Shown here: positions 7,097 to 15,068 of the stretch, piece after piece
How the letters are laid out: every line of letters begins with the position of its first letter
Numbering within the stretch: the stretch's first letter is position 1
NCBI RefSeq assembly: GCF_009882985.1
Contig: NZ_WTUZ01000004.1
Location: 281 to 64,280, forward strand
Direction: 5' to 3'
DNA length: 64,000 nt
From: Paenibacillus silvestris
GTDB lineage: Bacteria; Bacillota; Bacilli; Paenibacillales; NBRC-103111
Notes under the pieces: model-generated
Seen by the model: only the letters and a program-made list of their open reading frames with translations
The model's database searches: none
Told to the model about the DNA's origin: nothing
Program-made: the position numbers and the translations under genes

Positions 7097-7756
7097 ATGC
7101 ATTTAAGTGTCTGGAAGAGTTGGTTTCATAAAAAGAGACATTCGAGTATAGCAGATAGCATGTATACCGTGGATAAGGGTCCTGCCATGCCAGAAGAGAT
7201 CCGGGAAGTTATTCAGCAGTTTTTTCGTACATACAATCATTTCAAAGGGGCTAGGAGCCTGCAAACGGATACGTTTATCAAAGAAGTATTTTACGCAACG
7301 AAGCAAGATCCTAGAGACCAGAGAACAATAGAAGAAATGGAAGCCTATATCCAACACAAAAATGTGCTGAGGTTGCGGCTGAAATCTTATGTAATTGATG
7401 AATATTTAAGCCTAGGTGAGAAAATTTGTATGATTGGTGTTACGCGGGAATTCAACAACAATCATAAGAATCGCGTCTTGTATTTTCTAATTAAAGAAGA
7501 TCATGCTTGGAAGTTTCACCATATCGCAAGGTCACATCATGGCACTATTTTAGATAAATTTCAAATTAAAGAACAAACGGGATTCGTCGTAGGCAACGAT
7601 AAAGCTGCACTCCTGTTCCTGACACACTCTAGTTCAGTAGATGCCTCCACGTTTATAACGGGAGATTACGTGCATGCTGAGGGGTATTTGGACGTGGAAC
7701 AAGAGCCGAGCAGCCATTTGTACTATCGGGTTGTACGAATGAATCGTGTTCACTAG
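7097..7756 (+). CDS. Hypothetical protein (219 aa)
   Basis: I do not recognise the family. The protein is soluble, basic at the N-terminus (WFHKKRHSS) and mixed alpha/beta with no signal peptide, membrane segment or cysteine motif. Segments such as KICMIGVTREFNNN and YFLIKEDHAWKFHHI suggest a beta-sheet fold like NTF2 or SnoaL domains, but that is a guess. ATG 7097 follows a GAGCAGGTGAA purine stretch. It is convergent with the glycosyltransferase gene on the other strand, 75 bases away. Confidence 0.6.
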   Translation: MHLSVWKSWFHKKRHSSIADSMYTVDKGPAMPEEIREVIQQFFRTYNHFKGARSLQTDTFIKEVFYATKQDPRDQRTIEEMEAYIQHKNVLRLRLKSYVIDEYLSLGEKICMIGVTREFNNNHKNRVLYFLIKEDHAWKFHHIARSHHGTILDKFQIKEQTGFVVGNDKAALLFLTHSSSVDASTFITGDYVHAEGYLDVEQEPSSHLYYRVVRMNRVH

Positions 7757-7831
7757 CTGTAGGATCATGCCACAAACCGTGAGGGTAAGCTTTGCTCTGT
7801 CGAGTAACGCTTATTTGGCGTCTGTGCTAAA

Positions 7832-9013
7832 CTATCTTCTACTTCTTTTTAGTTCACGCAGCGAATAAAAGGTGCCTCTCCAGTAAATGCCGCCTTGTTT
7901 CCAAGTCAGCCAAACGGAGCGAACAATCGTGTAAACAAGCAGCGAAGCGCTGACAGGAAGCAGATAAGCGGAATCACCTCTGAGGCTCATTATTCGGGAC
8001 ATGAGCTTGCGATAGAGCCAGATTTGCAGAATAACAGCAGCCGCATAGACGGCTCCACGCCAATCCCAGAGGAAGAGAAGGCCAAGCCATGGGCCAATAA
8101 AAAAGCCGATCTGTCCCAAACAAGCGAGCAAAGCAACGATGTAGCTGTAGCGAAAGCCAGAAAAAAGGTTTTTTTCCAGTCCAATAACCGCTTCTTTGAG
8201 CGAAGGGTACCATTCTACTTCAAGCAGGTGCATGGCAGACAATATTCTTTGGCGGAAACCTGCTCTTTTGAGGAAGATACCTAACTGTAGATCATCATCA
8301 GGTCTTAACGCGATCGCCTTATGCATGCCGATCGCTTCATAGGCGCTGCGGCTTACCATATTGAACGCGCCGATACCAATGCCAGGGGCTTTGGAGTTGT
8401 CAATATTCGCACGCCAGGGGCGAACGAATAACGAAAATGAGAACAGAAAGAAATGGACGAATCCCTTGAGTAACGCGCCTCGCGCGATCATATTTGGCGT
8501 CAGCGTGAGGTGCTGCACATCCTGTTCCTTCATATAACTGACTGCGTCAGCTATCGTGCCAGGAGTAAACAGAATGTCCGCATCTGTAAACAGCAGATAC
8601 TGTCCTCTTGCCTGTAGATATCCTTGGTATAGCGCATGGTTTTTGCCAAGCCAGCCTTCGGGCAAGTGAGTGATGTGAATGATTTGCAGTTTGGTGGAGA
8701 TGTCTTTCTTGCCTTCGGACCATTTGCGCAGCTCCTCCAGCCGGACACCGGTGGCATCCTTCGATCGATCATTGACAGCAATGATTTCGAGGCGCGGGTA
8801 ATTCTGGGAAAGCAGATGCCTGACGGTTTCGCGGATTGTCGTTTCCTCTTCTTTGGCTGCAATGATGACAGATACAAGCGGGGGCTTGTCTGGGAATTGA
8901 CTGGACTTAGACTTAGGCAGCGTTCGCAGGTGAGGCAAACCTTTTAATACATCCATAGTGACGAATAACCAATACAGGAGGGTTAGAAGAGCGATGATGC
9001 CGAGAGTGGACAC
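7832..9013 (-). CDS. Membrane glycosyltransferase, family 2
   Basis: The 393-residue protein has an N-terminal membrane helix (about 3-20), a GT-A catalytic domain (about 47-270) and three or four membrane helices at the C-terminus (about 290-365). Catalytic motifs are visible: VSVIIAAKEEE, the DXD-type TDADILF, and RPDDDLQLG. It transfers a sugar from a nucleotide donor to an unknown, probably lipid or carotenoid, acceptor; CrtQ-like enzymes have this topology. The start is GTG 9013, six bases after AGGAGG on the reverse strand. It is divergent from the YyaC gene. Confidence 0.88.
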   Translation of the reverse strand: MSTLGIIALLTLLYWLFVTMDVLKGLPHLRTLPKSKSSQFPDKPPLVSVIIAAKEEETTIRETVRHLLSQNYPRLEIIAVNDRSKDATGVRLEELRKWSEGKKDISTKLQIIHITHLPEGWLGKNHALYQGYLQARGQYLLFTDADILFTPGTIADAVSYMKEQDVQHLTLTPNMIARGALLKGFVHFFLFSFSLFVRPWRANIDNSKAPGIGIGAFNMVSRSAYEAIGMHKAIALRPDDDLQLGIFLKRAGFRQRILSAMHLLEVEWYPSLKEAVIGLEKNLFSGFRYSYIVALLACLGQIGFFIGPWLGLLFLWDWRGAVYAAAVILQIWLYRKLMSRIMSLRGDSAYLLPVSASLLVYTIVRSVWLTWKQGGIYWRGTFYSLRELKRSRR

Positions 9014-9114
9014 AGGATACCTCCTTATGGAAGAATAGAAGTTGATCGCATTATATCATTCATCCTTGGTAGGGGGAAATTTTGCTGGAAGCTTGTAAGA
9101 GGAGGAAATGATAG

Positions 9115-9666
9115 ATGGGGGAAACGCCCGACACACGAGAGCAGTTTTGGAAAAAAATGAATGGTGAGCAGTTGGCTCTCTTTCTTGAAACCATTGGAGA
9201 ATCATCGGAGATTGAGCCGAGCGAGCTCTTTTTTGTATGTATTGGGACAGATCGATCAAGTGGAGATGCCTTGGGACCTTTAGTAGGTAGCAAGCTTGCC
9301 GAGTTTGGATATCCTCATGTCATAGGCACGTTGGAAGCACCCTGTGATGCCAGTAACATTGCGGCGCGACTGCAGGAAATTCCGCAGGGCAGTGTCGTAA
9401 TTGCGATAGACGCTTGTTTGGGCCAGAAGTTGTCGGTAGGCATGTACCAAGTATCGAATCAGCCGCTTGCGCCAGGCAAGTCGGTTGGGAAAGATTTGCC
9501 CCATGTTGGCGATTACACAATTGCCGCCATTGTTAACGTGGATGGCCCAAGGCAGTATAATATTTTGCAAACGACGTCGCTTTACAGGGTTATGAATATG
9601 GCGGATGAAGTGGCGAGAGCGATTCGGCATGCATTTCCCCTCGTACCCTCGGATAGACAGAGCTAG
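9115..9666 (+). CDS. yyaC: YyaC-family spore protease-like protein
   Basis: The 183-residue protein belongs to the YyaC (DUF1256) family, related to the germination protease GPR fold and restricted to spore formers. Supporting motifs: FVCIGTDRSSGDALGPLVG near residue 42, GTLEAPCDASN, and VIAIDACLG. Family members are expressed in sporulation; substrate and activity are not proven. ATG 9115 follows GGAGGAAATGAT. The ABC exporter gene starts 21 bases downstream, so they may be cotranscribed. Confidence 0.92.
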   Translation: MGETPDTREQFWKKMNGEQLALFLETIGESSEIEPSELFFVCIGTDRSSGDALGPLVGSKLAEFGYPHVIGTLEAPCDASNIAARLQEIPQGSVVIAIDACLGQKLSVGMYQVSNQPLAPGKSVGKDLPHVGDYTIAAIVNVDGPRQYNILQTTSLYRVMNMADEVARAIRHAFPLVPSDRQS

Positions 9667-9687
9667 TAACAGAATGGAGTGATGAAA

Positions 9688-11490
9688 TTGGGACCAGGCG
9701 GTGGAGGACGGCTATCTGATAGGGATAGGCCTAAGGCGAAGTTGAAGGATGTATCGGTTAAAAGAATTCTGACCTTGTTCCGAGGCTACTGGGGGCAGTT
9801 GTCAGGCATTATAGGGCTGGCACTGCTGGCAGCTATAGTCGGGTTGATCCCCCCTTTGGTCATGAAGGAGATCATTGATAAGGCGATTCCGCAAGGAAGC
9901 ATGAAGCTGCTAGCCGAGATGGCGATGCTCATGCTGCTGCTTCCAATCGTGAGCGGTGTGCTGGGCGTATGGCAGAATCATCTCAACACAAAAGTAACGC
10001 AAGGGGTAATCCGGGATTTGGGGCTGACTTTGTTTCAAAATCTGCAGCGCCAGTCGATGGCTTTCTATACGGATGCCAGATCGGGCGAAATCGTGCAGCG
10101 GATCACAGGGGATGTGCAGGCCGTTCAAGGCGTCGTTACCTCACTTGTGGTGTCATCAATTACGCAGCTTGTCATTGTTGCAACAACGATTGGTATTTTG
10201 TTTGCCCTGGATTGGAAGTTGGCGATTATCGCTGTGCTGATTCTTCCTCTTTTTATGATGCCGGTTAAAAAGGTTTCGAAGCTGCGCAAAGCACTCCGCA
10301 TCCAAACACAAAAGGTGAGGTCTGATATTACCTCACAGCTAAGTGAAAACTTCGGCATCTCCGGCGCTTTGTTGACCCGTATTTTCGGTAGGGAGCGGCA
10401 GCAGGAGGCCGACTTTAAGGCAATGAACCAGAAAGTGATGGATCTGGAGCTGCGGCTTAATCTGGTCGGCCGATGGTTCGGGATGGCGACGAGTACGCTC
10501 GGGCCGCTGGGTACAGCCATTATTTACTTGTATGGCGGGTTTTCGGTTATTTCCGGCACCATGTCACTCGGGGCGATTGTTGCCTTCTCGGCCTATCTCG
10601 GCCGATTGTATATGCCTGTAGGTACACTGCTGAACCTACAGGTAGAAGTAGGGACGGCGCTGGGCGTATTCCAGCGGATTTTTGAATACCAGGACATGGT
10701 GCCCGATGTCATGGATGCTCCTGATGCGCGGCCGCTGAGCCAAGTTGCGGGGCGAGTGGCTTATAAGCAAGTTTCCTTCGCTTATAAGCCAGGGCAGTAC
10801 GCGCTGCGGGACGTTACGTTCGAGGCGCAGCCGGGCGAAATGATTGCGCTCGTCGGGCCGAGCGGCGCCGGCAAATCGACGCTGATCGGCATGATCGCGC
10901 GGCTGTATGACCCGACGTCGGGAAGCGTCGAGGTCGACGGCATGAACGTCCGCGAAGCTCGGCTTGCTTCGCTTCGCGCGCAAATCGCGTACGTGACGCA
11001 GGAATCGTTTCTGTTCCACGCGACGATTGGGGACAACCTGCGCTTCGCGCGAGAGGACGCTACGCGTGAGGAGATGGAGGCCGCGTGCCGCCAGGCCTAC
11101 ATCCACGACTTCATCGTGTCGCTCCCCGAAGGGTACGACACGATGGTTGGAGAGCGCGGGCACCGGCTCTCCGGCGGCGAGCGCCAGCGGATCGCGATTG
11201 CTCGCGCGATCCTGAAGCGCCCGCGCATCCTCATCCTCGATGAGGCGACGTCGCATTTGGACTCGGAATCCGAGTCCTATGTGCAGGCGGCGCTCGAGGA
11301 GCTGATGCAAGGGCGCACGACGCTCGTGATCGCGCACCGGCTCTCCACGGTGCTGGCCGCCGATCACATTCTGGTGATCGAAGCGGGCAGCGTCGTGGAG
11401 CGGGGCACGCACCGCGAGCTGCTGGCTCTTGACGGGCTGTATGCGCGGCTGTACAGCACGCAGTTCGCCAAGACGGAAGAAGAGGCGTAG
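9688..11490 (+). CDS. ABC exporter, fused permease and ATPase
   Basis: The protein of about 600 residues is a half-size exporter: six membrane helices (about 30-310) followed by an ATPase domain (about 350-590). Walker A reads GPSGAGKST, the signature is LSGGERQR, Walker B is ILILDEATSHLD and the H-loop is IAHRLST. It would dimerise in the membrane and export a lipid, drug or peptide. I chose TTG 9688 because GGAGTGAT gives the right spacing; GTG 9679 or ATG 9682 lie too close to it. The ATPase half (from about 10780) is clearly richer in GC than the membrane half. Confidence 0.92.
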   Translation: MGPGGGGRLSDRDRPKAKLKDVSVKRILTLFRGYWGQLSGIIGLALLAAIVGLIPPLVMKEIIDKAIPQGSMKLLAEMAMLMLLLPIVSGVLGVWQNHLNTKVTQGVIRDLGLTLFQNLQRQSMAFYTDARSGEIVQRITGDVQAVQGVVTSLVVSSITQLVIVATTIGILFALDWKLAIIAVLILPLFMMPVKKVSKLRKALRIQTQKVRSDITSQLSENFGISGALLTRIFGRERQQEADFKAMNQKVMDLELRLNLVGRWFGMATSTLGPLGTAIIYLYGGFSVISGTMSLGAIVAFSAYLGRLYMPVGTLLNLQVEVGTALGVFQRIFEYQDMVPDVMDAPDARPLSQVAGRVAYKQVSFAYKPGQYALRDVTFEAQPGEMIALVGPSGAGKSTLIGMIARLYDPTSGSVEVDGMNVREARLASLRAQIAYVTQESFLFHATIGDNLRFAREDATREEMEAACRQAYIHDFIVSLPEGYDTMVGERGHRLSGGERQRIAIARAILKRPRILILDEATSHLDSESESYVQAALEELMQGRTTLVIAHRLSTVLAADHILVIEAGSVVERGTHRELLALDGLYARLYSTQFAKTEEEA

Positions 11491-11521
11491 GGGATGGCTC
11501 TGGAAGGTCTGTAAAGTCTGC

Positions 11522-11550
11522 AAAGACAAGACCTTTCGGGGCTTTTTTTT
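11522..11550 (+). terminator. Possible terminator of the ABC exporter gene
   Basis: AAGACC, loop TTTC, GGGGCTT with one mismatch, followed by eight T. The stem is weak but the T-run is convincing. Confidence 0.55.
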
Positions 11551-11601
11551 GCACGCAATATTTTGCACACGAAATAGGGTTTGCGGATGTTTTAGGAGGG
11601 A

Positions 11602-11778
11602 GGGAACTAGAGTCCGCTATTTCGGCCGAAACCAAGTAGTTGGCTAGGAAGGGGAACTAGGATCCGCTATTATGCCTTATGTGGGCTAAATGGGCAGTCT
11701 CGGCGGCGAATAAGACCCTGTAGTTCCGATTCATGGGGGAATATGCCAGTTTTGCTGAATTAGCGGCCTATAGTTCCC
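11602..11778. repeat. Intergenic inverted repeat, family 1, copy B
   Basis: Forward motifs at 11602-11621 (GGGAACTAGAGTCCGCTATT) and 11651-11671, inverted motifs at 11709-11727 (AATAAGACCCTGTAGTTCC) and 11760-11778. Same layout and length as copies at 4452 and 49380. It fills most of the gap between the exporter and the phosphotransferase gene. Confidence 0.8.
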
Positions 11779-11858
11779 TCAGCGTTGAAGGATTTGCTCG
11801 ATAAACGGCCAAGTATATGTTATTTCCACATGTCGGTGATAGGACAAGGAGCAAAGCA

Positions 11859-12839
11859 ATGGTCGAGATCAGCCAGGTGCTGGAGGAAATCGTTACAGAT
11901 ATTCAGAAGAGTTTTGGCAGAAGAGTTAGGGATGCTCAGCGGCTTAACAAAGGTTGGCTGAATGTAAAATGGCGACTTATGACAGACAAAGGTCTTGTAT
12001 TTGTTAAGTTCTATCATCCGGATCGGTATAAGCTGCATGTGCCAGCGAAAAGAAAGAAGATAGAGAAGACCTTGTATTTGCAGCAGCGGCTGCATGAGTC
12101 AGGCTTATCCTGCCCAGAGGTGTACGCCTCATTGGAAGGAGTGTTCGTGCAGGAGACTCCGACGGGCCACCACTATGCGATCATGGACTGGGTGGAGGGA
12201 AATGTTCCCGTTCCCGGGGGCATGAGTCCTTCCCATATGTATGACTTAGGCAAAACAACAGGCCACATGCATCAAATGCTTCATGATGTTCCGCTAGCCA
12301 ACCAAGCATGGGAACCGGATCAGGCAGGTTGTCTTAAGGAGCTTCAAGCTAACCTCGAGCAAGCGATCCAGAGCCATAACCTGCCGCTTATTGTGCTGTT
12401 GGAAAAGGCGATCAAGAACGTCCAAGCGCTGGATTTTGATATATTTTCAGAGAGTACGATTGGCTGGCTGCACTGGGATCTGTGGGCGGATAACCTGCTG
12501 CTTCGTGCAGATGGGGTAGCGGGAATTGTCGATTTTGACCGCATGGATGTGGCTTATCCAGAAATCGATATCGCTCGAGCTGTGTTGTCTGGTGCATGGG
12601 AGATGGATGGGATTCGTGTGGATACGGCTCAGGCTTTTCTAAATGGGTATCGGGAGCATGCTGCCGCGCCAAGGGGGATACTTCTTCGGGCTGTTCAAAT
12701 GCTGTATTTAATTGAATCCATTTGGTGGCTTCGTACGGAGATTTATGAGGAGACTGGTGTCCCGGCGCGGTTTTTGCAGGAAATGGAGTGGGTTACTGAG
12801 CATTGGGACAGCATTCCTGATTTGATTGGCCACTTGTAG
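11859..12839 (+). CDS. Phosphotransferase (APH/CotS-like kinase fold)
   Basis: The 326-residue protein has the aminoglycoside-phosphotransferase/choline-kinase fold. The catalytic loop reads LHWDLWADNLL (HxDxxxxN type) near residue 219 and the metal-binding motif is VDFDR about 18 residues later; the N-lobe lysine is probably in LVFVKFYHPD. Relatives in spore formers include the CotS/YutH group, but the substrate here cannot be assigned. ATG 11859 follows AAGGAG at seven bases; an in-frame ATG-less extension to 11817 has no ribosome site. It stands alone. Confidence 0.85.
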   Translation: MVEISQVLEEIVTDIQKSFGRRVRDAQRLNKGWLNVKWRLMTDKGLVFVKFYHPDRYKLHVPAKRKKIEKTLYLQQRLHESGLSCPEVYASLEGVFVQETPTGHHYAIMDWVEGNVPVPGGMSPSHMYDLGKTTGHMHQMLHDVPLANQAWEPDQAGCLKELQANLEQAIQSHNLPLIVLLEKAIKNVQALDFDIFSESTIGWLHWDLWADNLLLRADGVAGIVDFDRMDVAYPEIDIARAVLSGAWEMDGIRVDTAQAFLNGYREHAAAPRGILLRAVQMLYLIESIWWLRTEIYEETGVPARFLQEMEWVTEHWDSIPDLIGHL

Positions 12840-13001
12840 TAATCTTCCATGATCTGGACAAGCTAACGACAACGAAGAGGCGATGCGAGGGTTAAAAAAG
12901 AATGATCTCTATCGCCCGCAGCTAAACCTGTCCATGCCAAACTAGAACTCTTGCATACGATATAGGGAATCGCATTTCAAATAGGAAGCGGGTGAGGTTC
13001 C

Positions 13002-13265
13002 ATGAGAAAAACGCAGGCAGCTAAATTGGAGAATCAGGTCTATTCGAACCGGGTCGCAAGATCGGAGTTCGATAACAACTGGCGAACGGTGATAGGCAGA
13101 GGCGGATATATCATCTATATTGCGACGGCCAATCGGGCTAAAGTGACGGTTCTGCTGAATAACGGGCAAAGCAAATTAATCACTTTCAATAAAGGCGGTA
13201 GAGTGCTGGTCGGTTCCGGTGGCGTTAGTCATTATAGTAAACCCCATTTGGCCAAAGACCTATAA
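13002..13265 (+). CDS. Small basic hypothetical protein (87 aa)
   Basis: I do not recognise the family. It is basic (many Arg/Lys), lacks a signal peptide and has a predicted beta-rich centre (GGYIIYIATANRAKVTVLL). ATG 13002 is preceded by GGTGAGG. It is followed closely by a terminator, so it is a single-gene transcript. Whether it binds nucleic acid is unknown. Confidence 0.55.
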   Translation: MRKTQAAKLENQVYSNRVARSEFDNNWRTVIGRGGYIIYIATANRAKVTVLLNNGQSKLITFNKGGRVLVGSGGVSHYSKPHLAKDL

Positions 13266-13284
13266 TAGAAGCTAAGAGAGGAAG

Positions 13285-13309
13285 GCTGCCGAGGTTCGGT
13301 GGCTTTTTT
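13285..13309 (+). terminator. Terminator after the 87-aa gene
   Basis: GCTGCCGA, loop GGT, TCGGTGGC (two G-U pairs) followed by six T. Confidence 0.8.
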
Positions 13310-13401
13310 AGTAGTCCAAAAAGGACGAAGAAGACGTTATCCTCGCGTGCCATGTGTGGTACGATGTAGCTAATATGTGTACATAAAGAAGGTGATTCAT
13401 A

Positions 13402-14289
13402 GTGGAATTAACGTATCTAAAAACCTTTCGTGAAGTAGCCAAATGGGGAAGTTACACACGCGCTGCGGAAGTGCTCGGATATGCGCAGTCGAGTATTACG
13501 ACTCAAATTCAAAAGCTGGAGGAATCTTACGGAGCCGTTCTTGTAGAACGATTCGGAAGAAGTATGAAGCTCACACTTGCTGGCGAGGCGCTCCTGCAAT
13601 ATGCCAACGAGATCTACAGGCTCCATGAGGAGTCAAAGGAGGTTGTTTCCCAGCAGTCCAGAGGGATAATTTCCATAGGTACGATAGAAACGCTAGCTGC
13701 TTTTTTTCTTCCGCCGCATCTTCAGACGTATCGCCATCATTTCCCGGAAATTAATGTGATGATTCAACCGGGCAACGAGCCCTTCATTATTGATGCTGTG
13801 AAAGAGGGTGCGCTTGATGTGGGCATCATTCTGGATCCACCATTTCAGGATCCTGAGCTTCATTGCTGCATGTTAAGGGAGGAGGAGCTCGTTATCATCG
13901 CTAGTCCTGCGCACAAATTTGCCCGTGTAAACGAAGTGCAGATCGGAGATTTGGAAAAAGAATCGTTAATTCTAACGGAAGATGGTTGTACATACAGGGC
14001 TACGCTGCTTAGGACGCTCAAAAGCAATCAAATTCCCTATTCCTTGTCTTATGAATTTGGGAACTTAGAAGCAATCAAGCAGTGCGTCATGTACGGACTT
14101 GGCATAGCCTTATTACCGCGCATCGTTGTTGCCGAGGATATTAAGAATGGCAGGCTCACCGCAGTCCCGCTTGTTCATCCAGATTTTAAATTCTACACGC
14201 AGCTTATTTACTCAAAGAAGAAATGGCAGTCCAAAGCGTTTACTGGCTTTTTGGACGTTCTTGGCGCCTTTAATTATCAGAATGATTGA
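13402..14289 (+). CDS. LysR-family transcriptional regulator
   Basis: The 295-residue protein has the winged helix-turn-helix of LysR regulators at residues 1-60 (RAAEVLGYAQSSITTQIQKL, LVERFGR) and a periplasmic-binding-protein-like effector domain (about 90-290). It acts in the cytoplasm as a DNA-binding regulator; the effector is unknown. The start is GTG 13402 after GAAGGTGAT. The rhodanese gene follows 106 bases downstream on the same strand and is a candidate partner, although LysR targets are more often divergent. Confidence 0.93.
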   Translation: MELTYLKTFREVAKWGSYTRAAEVLGYAQSSITTQIQKLEESYGAVLVERFGRSMKLTLAGEALLQYANEIYRLHEESKEVVSQQSRGIISIGTIETLAAFFLPPHLQTYRHHFPEINVMIQPGNEPFIIDAVKEGALDVGIILDPPFQDPELHCCMLREEELVIIASPAHKFARVNEVQIGDLEKESLILTEDGCTYRATLLRTLKSNQIPYSLSYEFGNLEAIKQCVMYGLGIALLPRIVVAEDIKNGRLTAVPLVHPDFKFYTQLIYSKKKWQSKAFTGFLDVLGAFNYQND

Positions 14290-14395
14290 AGTTAGGTATC
14301 AAATACTATCGATAACTCCATGGTTTGGGATCGTGTTATAGTCAATTCAAGTCATTCAGCGATTGAAAATAACACTTCAAATGGAGGTAATCCCT

Positions 14396-14833
14396 ATGAA
14401 CAATCAAACGGTAGTATCGCTAGTATTGGAAACACCTGCTGCCTCACCGGTGGCTGTATATCGCCATTTTATGAACAAATTATCGATGGAAACGGATGTA
14501 GCGGATGTACGCTATGACATGCAGCATGGGGTCAATGACTTCTTGCTGATCGACGTGAGAAGCAGTAAGGCGTATACAGAGTGTCATATCCCTGGGGCGA
14601 TCAATGTGCCCTCAAACCAGATCAATGATGAGACGACGGCGGCTTTGTCCAAAGACCAAGTGATTGTTGTCTACTGCTGGGGACCGGCATGCAATGGAGG
14701 CACGAAGGGCGCGGCCCGTCTATCTGGGCTTGGGTTTAAAGTGAAAGAAATGCTAGGTGGGATTGAGTATTGGCGTAAAGAAGGAAACGAGGTAGAGGGC
14801 ACATTAGGGCAAGCGGCTCCATTGATCGGATAA
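14396..14833 (+). CDS. Rhodanese-like sulfurtransferase
   Basis: The 145-residue single-domain rhodanese should carry a persulfide on the Cys of VYCWGPACNGG. Supporting motifs are FLLIDVRSSKAYTECHIPGA and the final LGGIEYWRKEG. ATG 14396 follows GGAGG by eight bases; an upstream in-frame start at 14363 has none. About 30 residues precede the domain core. It lies between the LysR gene and the iron island and is followed by a strong terminator. Confidence 0.9.
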   Translation: MNNQTVVSLVLETPAASPVAVYRHFMNKLSMETDVADVRYDMQHGVNDFLLIDVRSSKAYTECHIPGAINVPSNQINDETTAALSKDQVIVVYCWGPACNGGTKGAARLSGLGFKVKEMLGGIEYWRKEGNEVEGTLGQAAPLIG

Positions 14834-14895
14834 TAGTCACTCGGCGTTCCTGCACGAAATAGAGGGAGTTTTCAGTAATTCCCGTTAATTGAAGA

Positions 14896-14945
14896 GGCAC
14901 TCCCTCGGTCATTCGATGACTTTGGGAGCAGCCTTTTTCTTTTTG
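14896..14945 (+). terminator. Terminator between the rhodanese gene and the iron island
   Basis: GGCaCTCCC plus GGTCAT, loop TCG, ATGAC plus GGGAGcaGCC, followed by T5CT5. It lies inside an apparent N-terminal extension of the next open reading frame, showing that the extension is not coding. Confidence 0.88.
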
Positions 14946-14988
14946 GATTGGAGAGGAATGGATATTAAGGGTTTTTTAGATAAAACAA

Positions 14989-15017
14989 TTGATATTGATT
15001 ATCACTATCAATATAAT
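14989..15017 (+). promoter_or_regulatory. Fur-boxed sigma-A promoter of the AraC/SBP gene
   Basis: The -35 TTGATA (14989-14994) and -10 TATAAT (15012-15017) are 17 bases apart. The spacer is a 19-bp Fur box, GATATTGATTATCACTATC (14991-15009), matching GATAATGATTATCATTATC at 17 positions. Strong prediction of iron repression. Confidence 0.92.
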
Positions 15018-15068
15018 AAAGTTAGTGAATTGGTAATCATCCAACAAATACCAGGTGGTGAACGGGAA

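Noticed and set aside
10636..11568. A 310-codon open frame on the minus strand inside the ABC exporter
   Set aside because: It lies opposite the GC-rich ATPase half, where GC-biased third positions remove stops on the other strand. It has no family motifs or ribosome site.
14889..15068. N-terminal extension of the AraC/SBP frame from 14889
   Set aside because: The extension would run through a terminator hairpin (14896-14945), a sigma-A promoter and a Fur box. The TTG at 15069 has a good ribosome site and aligns with the paralogue.
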